From: a virus
Reading direction: 5' to 3' (one strand)
IMG/VR virus record: IMGVR_UViG_3300032311_000326
Coordinates: 1 to 38,326 of that record
DNA length: 38,326 nucleotides
Shown here: positions 1 to 7,700 of the stretch, one piece after another
Layout: each line of letters begins with the position of its first letter
How positions within the stretch are numbered: position 1 is the stretch's first letter
Position numbers and translations under genes: made by a program
Notes under the pieces: model-generated
Databases searched by the model: none
What the model was told of the DNA's origin: nothing
Seen by the model: only the letters and a program-made list of their open reading frames with translations

Positions 1-363
1 TCCACCAAAGGCCAATGCTGATGTGTTTGTACCAGCGCCTGCTAAATATCTTGTGGCCGTAACCATAGCACCACCAGCTGTCCATGTTGAACCGTTATAA
101 GATTCTGTACAAGCGGTAAAATTAGCTGTTACGTTTCCACCAAAGGCCAATGCTGATGTGTTTATACCAGCACCTGCTAAACTTTTTCTGGCTGTACCAA
201 GAGCACCGCCAGCTGTCCATGCTGCAGGACCACCTGCCTCTTGAACGGCCGCTTTAAATGTATTGCTTGTTGAGTTATACCAGATTTGTCCTGGTATTAA
301 TGGACTAGGATCACTACTTACTACTTGTATGTCTTGTCCTTTGATTCCTGTGTATGTAGCCAT
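1..363 (-). CDS. Kelch-like repeat fibre/adhesin protein (partial, N-terminal 121 residues)
   Basis: The ATG is at 361-363 on the minus strand and the frame stays open to the window edge, so the C-terminus lies outside. The N-terminus (MATYTGIKGQ, then PLIPGQIWYNSTSN) is nearly identical to that of the complete gene at 432-1400. It is followed by the same repeat unit, built from LAGAG.NT.ALAFGG and CTESYNG(S/T).WTAGGA segments of about 40 residues. Such units resemble kelch/galactose-oxidase-like beta-propeller blades and occur in marine phage structural proteins. The probable role is a tail fibre or receptor-binding protein; that is inferred from the repeat type and the fibre-rich neighbourhood. 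It is the downstream member of a tandem duplication. Confidence 0.75.
   Translation of the reverse strand, partial: MATYTGIKGQDIQVVSSDPSPLIPGQIWYNSTSNTFKAAVQEAGGPAAWTAGGALGTARKSLAGAGINTSALAFGGNVTANFTACTESYNGSTWTAGGAMVTATRYLAGAGTNTSALAFGG
203..363 (-). repeat. Direct repeat copy A (5' end of kelch-like gene)
   Basis: This 161-nt stretch matches 1240-1400 over its whole length with only scattered substitutions and no visible indels. It encodes the shared N-terminal head of the two paralogous kelch-like proteins and marks a recent gene duplication. Confidence 0.8.
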
Positions 364-417
364 GTATTTTTATCTCTCTATGTTAACATTAAATTGATTA
401 TTAAATGTTATTAAAGA

Positions 418-425
418 CATTTATA
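418..425 (-). promoter_or_regulatory. Possible T4-type late promoter variant
   Basis: The minus strand reads TATAAATG, 7 of 8 bases of the T4 late -10 element TATAAATA, 55 nt upstream of the partial kelch-like gene. The last base deviates and the region is very AT-rich, so this is weak. Confidence 0.25.
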
Positions 426-431
426 ATACTT

Positions 432-1400
432 TTATGATATCGTTAATGTTTTAGTGCAAGTTGTGGGACTGCCAACACTATATGATTCTGTACATCTTAC
501 TGGACTGACACTGCCAGGATATCCAGCAAAACCTAATGCTGCTGTGTTTGTACCAGCTCCTGCTAAAGAATATCTGGCTATACCCATAGCACTAGCAGCT
601 GTCCATGAAGTGCCGTTGTATGATTCGGTACAGGCATTTGCTGTACCACCAATTTTTCCACCAAAGGCCAATGCTGCTGTGTTTGTACCAGCACCTGCTA
701 ATTGACGTCTGGCCGTACCCATAGCACCACCGGATGTCCAAGCTGAGCCGTTATATGATTCTGTACAGGCTAAATCTGGTGCAAATCCACCAAAAGCCAA
801 TGCTGCTGTGTTTGATGCACCAGCACCTGCTAAAAAATATCTGGACGTACCCAAAGCCCCACCAGCAGTCCAAACTGAGCCGTTATATGATTCTGTACAA
901 TTTCCATTACTGTTACCGCCAAAGGCCAATGCTGCTGTGTTTGTACCAGCACCTGCTAAACAAGATCTAGAATTAGCTAAATCGCCACCAGCTGTCCATG
1001 AAGTGCCGTTATATGATTCTGTAGATGTGCCGGCACCAAAGGCCAATGCTGCTGTGTTTGTACCAGCACCAGCTAAACCTTGTCTGGCCGTACCCATAGC
1101 ACCACCGGATGTCCATGAAGTACCGTTATATGATTCTGTAGCACTAAGAGTTCCGTCACCTGGAAAAAATCCACCAAAGACCAATGCTGCTGTGTTTGAT
1201 GCACCAGCACCTCCTGGTCTAAGTCTGCCAGTAGTTAAAGCACCGCCAGCTGTCCATGCTGCAGGACCACCTGCCTCTTGAACGGCCGCTTTTAATGTGT
1301 TGCTTGTTGAGTTATACCAGATTTGTCCTGGTATTAATGGACTAGGATCACTACTTACTACTTGTACACTTTGTCCTTTTATTCCTGTATATGTTGCCAT
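432..1400 (-). CDS. Kelch-like repeat fibre/adhesin protein
   Basis: This complete 322-residue protein has a head of about 50 residues (ending near QEAGGPAAWTAGG) and then six units of about 40 residues. Each unit carries (L)AGAG.NTAAL.FGG followed by TESYNG(T/S).W(T)(A/S)GGA. Repeats of this kind are related to kelch/galactose-oxidase propeller blades, and six units would suit a propeller; that fold is inferred. Most units have a Cys just before TESYNG. The protein ends in a short Cys-containing tail (TTCTKTLTIS). There is no signal peptide or membrane segment. AAGGAT lies upstream of the ATG as a possible ribosome binding site. A paralogue follows directly at 1-363. The likely role is a tail fibre tip or receptor-binding protein; the exact target is unknown. 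Confidence 0.8.
   Translation of the reverse strand: MATYTGIKGQSVQVVSSDPSPLIPGQIWYNSTSNTLKAAVQEAGGPAAWTAGGALTTGRLRPGGAGASNTAALVFGGFFPGDGTLSATESYNGTSWTSGGAMGTARQGLAGAGTNTAALAFGAGTSTESYNGTSWTAGGDLANSRSCLAGAGTNTAALAFGGNSNGNCTESYNGSVWTAGGALGTSRYFLAGAGASNTAALAFGGFAPDLACTESYNGSAWTSGGAMGTARRQLAGAGTNTAALAFGGKIGGTANACTESYNGTSWTAASAMGIARYSLAGAGTNTAALGFAGYPGSVSPVRCTESYSVGSPTTCTKTLTIS
1240..1400 (-). repeat. Direct repeat copy B (5' end of kelch-like gene)
   Basis: This is the partner of the repeat at 203-363 and encodes the first 53 residues of the complete paralogue. The high nucleotide identity allows recombination between the two genes. Confidence 0.8.
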
Positions 1401-1421
1401 ATCTTTTTATATCCTTTTAAA

Positions 1422-2906
1422 TTACTTAGTTTGTAATAACCAACCTTGAGTATTATCTGTAAATACTAATGTAAGTCCAGATCTCTCAACCGATACTATT
1501 AAATTTTCAGCAAGACCTTGAATATTTTTACCGTTTCTTGCAATCGTTAAATTATTACTATCAAAAGTTCCAGCATAATCTATAAATGTAACTTGATCAC
1601 CCAAAGTAGGTGAAGCTGGTAATGTTGCTGTAATAGCAGCAGAAGTTGTATTTACAAAATATCCTTGACCTGCAGTTACGTTAAAGTTTGAAGTTTGAAC
1701 TGACTGCCATGTTACTCCAACACCAGCTGAACCTGTGTAACCATTTGTACCCGCTGATCCTGTGTAACCATTTGTACCCGCTGATCCTGTGAAACCTACT
1801 AAACCTTGGTTAGCAAATTCTACCCACTGATCTGAATTTCCATCATTGTACCAGAAATATTGAATACCTGAATTTTCATCAATCCAAATATCTCCATATT
1901 GTTGACCTGAAGGAGGAGTAGCAGAAGTTGTAACTGTTAAATTACCTTCTGATCCTACGTAACCTGTATCTCCTTTTGAACCTGTGTAACCGATATCACC
2001 TTGTGAACCTGTGTATCCTTGTGAACCTACGAAACCAGTATCACCTTTTGAACCAACGTAACCAGTATCGCCTTTTGATCCTGTGTAACCTAAATTTCCT
2101 TGATTACCTTGATCACCTTTTGAACCTGTGTAGCCGATATCACCTTTTGATCCTGTGTATCCGATATCACCTTTTGATCCTGTATAACCGTCAACACCTT
2201 TTGAACCTGTGTATCCAATATCACCTTTTGATCCTGTAAATCCTATTGTTCCTGATAAATCAGAAACAAAACTGTATGCTGAACCACTCCATAAATATAA
2301 TTTTGAATTGTCCGCATCGCCAACATCAACAGTAGAAATAATAGCAAATTCTCCAGCAGCAATTCCTGATGGTGAAGTATCTGCGTTTAATGCTGCAACA
2401 GATGAATATATTTTAGCAATATTAAATCCTAAACCTGTATTACCTTTTGATCCTGTGTAACCTAAATCGCCTTTTGATCCTGTGAAACCTATATCACCTT
2501 TTGAACCAACGTAGCCAGTATCACCTTTAGAACCCGTGTAACCTAAATCTCCTTGTGAACCGGTAAAACCTTTTGAACCTGTGTAACCTATGTCGCCTTT
2601 AGAGCCTGTGTAACCAATATCTCCTTGAGAACCAACGAAACCTGTGTCTCCTATGTTACCTTGATCACCTTTTGATCCTGTGTAACCAATATCGCCTTTA
2701 GAACCTGTGTAACCTAAACCTCCTGTAGAACCTGTGTAACCTGTATCACCTTTTGAACCTGTGAATCCGATATCACCTTTTGATCCTGTAAAACCGGCTG
2801 TAAGAGGTACTAACTCCCAAGCAAGTCCGTTAAATTTCCATGTACGATTACCTACTGAATAGGTTGAATTTGTTGCTGGATTTGAAGGAAAATTTATAGT
2901 TGGCAT
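1422..2906 (-). CDS. Collagen-like tail fibre protein
   Basis: The protein has 494 residues. It begins with a short head (MPTINFPSNPATNSTYSVGN, then TWKFNGLAWEL) of a type seen at the start of many phage fibre proteins. Collagen Gly-X-Y blocks follow, dominated by G(Y/F)TGSKGDIG. They run at about residues 38-155 and 220-325 and are separated by a globular insert of about 65 residues. A module from about residue 326 (TVTTSATPPSG to SDQWVEFANQG) is shared with the giant fibre at 4779-10118. The C-terminal 100 residues (from VTWQSVQTSNF) resemble a trimeric fibre tip domain. The Gly every third residue argues for a triple-helical shaft. Two late promoter boxes lie just upstream. Its partner structures and receptor are unknown. 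Confidence 0.85.
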   Translation of the reverse strand: MPTINFPSNPATNSTYSVGNRTWKFNGLAWELVPLTAGFTGSKGDIGFTGSKGDTGYTGSTGGLGYTGSKGDIGYTGSKGDQGNIGDTGFVGSQGDIGYTGSKGDIGYTGSKGFTGSQGDLGYTGSKGDTGYVGSKGDIGFTGSKGDLGYTGSKGNTGLGFNIAKIYSSVAALNADTSPSGIAAGEFAIISTVDVGDADNSKLYLWSGSAYSFVSDLSGTIGFTGSKGDIGYTGSKGVDGYTGSKGDIGYTGSKGDIGYTGSKGDQGNQGNLGYTGSKGDTGYVGSKGDTGFVGSQGYTGSQGDIGYTGSKGDTGYVGSEGNLTVTTSATPPSGQQYGDIWIDENSGIQYFWYNDGNSDQWVEFANQGLVGFTGSAGTNGYTGSAGTNGYTGSAGVGVTWQSVQTSNFNVTAGQGYFVNTTSAAITATLPASPTLGDQVTFIDYAGTFDSNNLTIARNGKNIQGLAENLIVSVERSGLTLVFTDNTQGWLLQTK

Positions 2907-2951
2907 GTTTCTTTTTAACCTTTTAAGTTAGTTTAGTTAATTTAGTATAAT

Positions 2952-2959
2952 TATTTATA
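2952..2959 (-). promoter_or_regulatory. T4-type late promoter (proximal)
   Basis: The minus strand shows an exact TATAAATA, the T4 late -10 element read by gp55-type sigma. It is about 46 nt upstream of the collagen-like fibre start at 2906, in a 137-bp intergenic gap. AT-rich chance matches are possible. Confidence 0.5.
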
Positions 2960-3023
2960 TAAAAAAAATGTTCAAAAGCAGTTTTTTTAAAAATATTTTT
3001 TTTTAATTCTATTTTAAAGAAAT

Positions 3024-3031
3024 TATTTATA
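3024..3031 (-). promoter_or_regulatory. T4-type late promoter (distal)
   Basis: This second exact TATAAATA on the minus strand lies 13 nt past the protease stop codon and 118 nt upstream of the start at 2906. The rest of the gap holds A- and T-tracts (about 2981-3010) with no GC-rich terminator stem. Confidence 0.4.
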
Positions 3032-3043
3032 ATATTTTTTTCC

Positions 3044-4777
3044 TTAACCATATGTTTTTATTCGTTGTCTAGGATAACAATTATTACTTGTAGGTCTACG
3101 TTTAAATGTACTTTTAGATACATTTCCACTCGTTTGTCTTTCTTTTTTATAGAACAAATATCTATTATTTGAGTTAGTTCCTGATTCTCCTAAACTATTA
3201 TAAGGACTAGGAACATAGGTAGTATTCGGATACATTACACCAGGATCTATAATTTGATTCGTTGTACAATTATCTATTAAATATTGTAATGCTTCAGACT
3301 GTGTTGTAGAAGGCCATTGTTCAAGTAAACATGCTAAAATTCCTGTTACCTGAGGACACGCCATACTTGTTCCTGATATAGAAGCTAATTTATAATTACT
3401 ATCTCTCGGATCATTTACTAATGTAACACCAAATTCTGTGGCAGCATTTGTATCATAAACGGCCCCCACAATATTAAAACCTGGAGCATATATGTCAACT
3501 CTACTTCCATAATTACTAAAAGACGATTTCATATCCCATCGAGTAGCGTTTGTAGAACCCACACATATTATATTATTGCCTGCTGCAGGAGAAGATCCTC
3601 TACAAAGATAATAACCAGAATTAGATATATTATTGTAATCTAAATCTCCAGATTTAACCATTTTAGCATAACTATTTCCAGCAGCTGCTGTTATAATTAT
3701 ACCATCATTAATAAGATCTGTAATATCTGCTTCCATTCCTGCATATATAGGGCCAACATCTATCACATAATTTGAACCAAGTATTTGTGTTACTACATTA
3801 ATTCCACATTGTTGTTCTAAAATAGTTTTTTTCTCAGAAACAGTTTTTCCTGTTAAATCAATTGTTGTTCCTCTATAAGTTACTGAATTTAAACCTGATA
3901 TAAAAAGATATGATGTAAATTTCCAACTATTATTTACAATTGTAGGATTTTTTCTACCTGTAGCAGAATTAATAGGTTTACTTGCGTGAAAGGCTCTAAT
4001 ATAATCATATATATAAAGAGCCCAATCACCTGATGGTTTATTTGTTCCCGTATAATCAAAATTTATATTATAAATGTTTGCGTCTCTTGCCCATCCTTGT
4101 GTATTACCAGCAGCAGTACTTGCTACATGAGTTCCATGACCACCATCAAAATTATATTCATAATTTCCTGTTGTTGAAATTCCTAACGAAGCACTATGTT
4201 GAAACCAATTATATTGAATCGCTCTTGAACCTCCTGTGCCGTCAACATTCACAGCAAATTCAGGATGATTAATATTAAGATGATTGTCAACAATTACTAC
4301 ATCTACATTTTTTCCTGAACTTGTTGTAGTTAGTGATTGAGTTGTTTGAGTAAAGTCAGCATAAGCAGTTCCATTCCAATAATCTGTTGTAGAATTTCCC
4401 CATCCAGATAATTGAGATCCTCTTGTAACTCTTTCTAATCCCCAATTTTTATCATTCGTGTCTATTGTAGGATGTTTTTCAAAATTTGCTGTTTGATTCC
4501 ATAATTTTCCTGGCTCTACTGGAATTATTCCTGGAGTAACACCAAGAGCACTAGGCAGTTGTTCTACGGCAAAAACTCTACTATCATTTTTTAATTTTTG
4601 TGATTCTTCTTCTGTAAGAAGATAATGTGTGCTTCGGCTAATTTCTCTTAGTTGAGCAATTTCAACTTTTCTATTTGGAATGTAATCTGTACCATTTTCA
4701 GAATCCATATCATCATAAAAAGAATCCACATCCGATTTATTTTTTACGGTAACTATATACTCTTTAAATTCAGACAT
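3044..4777 (-). CDS. Subtilisin-family (S8) serine protease
   Basis: The 577-residue protein has a complete S8 triad. Asp164 is in DVVIVD, His214 in GGHGTHVAS, and Ser471 in SGTSMACPQ. The oxyanion Asn368 is in AAAGNS. Residues 1-75 look like an inhibitor-I9-type propeptide (EYIVTVKNK near the start, RVFAVEQLPS at the end), so autoprocessing is likely. There is no signal peptide, and the C-terminal 40 residues are basic and Cys-containing. Its start is 1 nt from the end of the giant collagen-like fibre gene and it is followed by the second one, so it is probably co-transcribed with fibres. Possible roles are fibre maturation or a virion-borne protease acting on host surface protein; both are inference. 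The family call is secure. Confidence 0.93.
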   Translation of the reverse strand: MSEFKEYIVTVKNKSDVDSFYDDMDSENGTDYIPNRKVEIAQLREISRSTHYLLTEEESQKLKNDSRVFAVEQLPSALGVTPGIIPVEPGKLWNQTANFEKHPTIDTNDKNWGLERVTRGSQLSGWGNSTTDYWNGTAYADFTQTTQSLTTTSSGKNVDVVIVDNHLNINHPEFAVNVDGTGGSRAIQYNWFQHSASLGISTTGNYEYNFDGGHGTHVASTAAGNTQGWARDANIYNINFDYTGTNKPSGDWALYIYDYIRAFHASKPINSATGRKNPTIVNNSWKFTSYLFISGLNSVTYRGTTIDLTGKTVSEKKTILEQQCGINVVTQILGSNYVIDVGPIYAGMEADITDLINDGIIITAAAGNSYAKMVKSGDLDYNNISNSGYYLCRGSSPAAGNNIICVGSTNATRWDMKSSFSNYGSRVDIYAPGFNIVGAVYDTNAATEFGVTLVNDPRDSNYKLASISGTSMACPQVTGILACLLEQWPSTTQSEALQYLIDNCTTNQIIDPGVMYPNTTYVPSPYNSLGESGTNSNNRYLFYKKERQTSGNVSKSTFKRRPTSNNCYPRQRIKTYG

Positions 4778-4778
4778 T

Positions 4779-7700
4779 TTAAGTTTCTTGTTGTATTAAT
4801 GTCAATGTAACGGTAATTGTTGTAGTGCCTCCACTTAAATTTACAACTTTTGTAGGTATTGTAGTTGTAACAGGACTTTCATTATTAAATCCTAATGTTG
4901 ATGGTGTTATTAAAATAGTTTGAGCACCTGTTGTAATAACTTCTGCTATTACACCAGAACCTGGTAATGGATCTGTAGTTTGTGATCTACTACTATCTGA
5001 TGTTCTATTAGTGCTGTCAGTATATAATGTTACCCAAGCTGCGGCTGATGTTTGTATTTTTAAAAGATGATAAGATTTAAATCCTGTTATATTTAAATTT
5101 TCAGAAGCATTATTTACTAAACTTGAAGTTGTTCCTGTAACTGTTGTTCTACTATTCAAACCACCATTAGCGCCGGCTGAACCAGTATAACCTATATCCC
5201 CTTGTGAACCTGTATATCCTCCTGATGGACCTTGTGAACCGGTGTAACCAATTGCGGCATAAGCACCAGAAGAACCAGTGTAACCAACACCTGCTGAACC
5301 TGTATAACCTAAACTGCCTGTATAACCTGTAGCGCCTTGTGATCCTGTATAACCTAAACTACCTGTATAACCAGCACCTGCCGAACCTGTATAACCTAAA
5401 CTACCTGTATAACCTGTAGCTCCTGCCGAACCTGTGTAACCACTTCCACCAGAACCTACAGCAGTTCCATTAAGTGTAAAAGCACCAGCTGAATCTACTT
5501 TAAGTGTGTTAGTACCCGCTTTTAATACAATTTGATTTGAACAAGTAGCACCATCACCTGTAACACCACAACCTATTAAAATATTATTAACTCCTGTTGT
5601 ATTAGAACATCCAGAATATTTACCTAAGAAAGTATTACCACCACCTGTTGTATTATATTTACCAGAGTTACACCCTATAAAAATATTATCACTAGCTGTT
5701 GTACTACAAAAACCTGTTCTATAACCTATAAAAGTATTGTCAGAACCTGATGTTTTATAACCTGATTGTTGTCCTATAAAAGTGTTATTACATCCAGTAC
5801 TAGAAGATGTTCCTGCCTCACTTCCTACATTAAAATTATGAGAACCTGTTGTTGTAGATCTACCACTACTGTTACCTAAAAATATATTGTTAGTACCTGT
5901 TGTGTTACATCTACCAGAATATCTTCCTAAAAATATATTGTAATTAGCTGTGGTATTAGAACTTCCGCTTGACTGTCCTACAAAAATATTATGAGCGCCT
6001 GTGGTGTTACATTTTCCAGTATCAATACCTATAAAAGTATTTAAAGCTCCATCTGTATTTTTCCATCCAGCACATCTACCTATAAAAGTATTATATTTTC
6101 CTGTTGTAGTATAACGGCCAGCACCAATGCCTATAAAAGTATTATAACAACCTGTTGTATTATCAGCACCAGCACATTGGCCAGCAAAGAAATTATGTAA
6201 ACCTGTTCCACCTGTACCTGTGCCTATGCCAGCACCTGTTGAAACTATATTTGATGTGTTACAAGTAGCAAATGGGCCTGTTGTTCCAGCTGAGCCTGTA
6301 AATCCTGTAGAACCTTGTGAACCTGTAAAACCAGCACCTGCTGATCCTGTGTAACCTAAAGAACCTGTGTAACCAATAATTCCTTGATCTCCTTTAGAAC
6401 CTGTAAAACCAGCACCTGCTGATCCTGTATATCCAATATCTCCTTTAGAACCTGTATATCCAGCACCGGCTGATCCTGTGTACCCAATATTTCCTAATGA
6501 GCCTGTGTAACCTGTAGAACCTTGTGAACCTGTGTAACCTGTAGAACCTTGTGAACCAACGTAACCAATATTTCCTAAAGATCCTGTGTAACCTAACGAG
6601 CCTGTATAACCAACTCCTGCTGATCCTGTATATCCAATATTTCCTAAAGAGCCTGTGTAACCTACCGAACCTGTGTAACCAACTCCTGCTGATCCTGTAT
6701 ATCCAATATTTCCTAATGAGCCTGTGTAACCTAACGAGCCTGTGTAACCAACCGAACCAGTGTAACCTACTCCTTCTGATCCTGTATAACCAACTCCTGC
6801 TGAACCTGTGTAACCAACTGAACCTGTGTAACCAACTCCTGCTGATCCTGTATATCCAATATTTCCTAAAGAGCCTGTGTAACCTAACGAGCCTGTATAT
6901 CCTATTTCACCTCGTGAACCAACGTAACCAATGTTACCTTGCGATCCTGCATAACCTGGTAATCCTACGTTTGAAAATTCGACCCACTGATCGGAGTTTC
7001 CATCACTATAATAAAAATATTGAACGCCTGTTGCTTCATCTAACCAAACATCTCCAAGTTGAGCTCCTATAGGTGGAGTGGCAGAAGTTGTAACATCTAA
7101 ATTTCCTTCAGAGCCTGTGTAACCTTGTGAACCTGTGTAACCAACTCCTGCTGATCCTGTGTAACCTAAATCTCCTTTTGATCCTGTATATCCTAAACTT
7201 CCTGAATAACCAATATCACCTTTAGAGCCTGTGTAACCGATATCACCTTGACTGCCTGTATAACCTATTGAACCTGTTTGTCCTGAAAGAGTAATATAAA
7301 CACCAGCTTGTGTTTTGTAATTTACACTTGTTACATCTGTAATAGTTGCAACAAGAGCTCCAGTTACAGAATTATAAGAAGATACTAATATATGTTGTTG
7401 TGCTTCACCAGGAGCATATACAGATAAAGTTTGACCTGGACCCCATGCCATTCCTGTAGCTGAAGGCCCATTGTAAGATGTACCTATTGCTTGAAAATAA
7501 TAATCTCCTGCAAGGAATGTTGTATTAATTAAAGGCGTTGAACCGGTGTAACCTAAACTTCCTGAATATCCTTGAGAACCTGTATATCCAATATCACCTT
7601 TTGATCCTGTAAAACCTTGATCGCCTTTAGAACCTGTATAACCGATATCACCTTTTGATCCTGTGTAACCTAAATCTCCTTGAGAACCTGTGTAACCTTT

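Noticed and set aside
6551-7072. Plus-strand open frame opposite the collagen repeats (and similar frames at 454-1281 and 1976-2460)
   Set aside because: These are antisense shadows of repetitive minus-strand genes; their low-complexity peptides mirror the repeat and they have no ribosome binding site.
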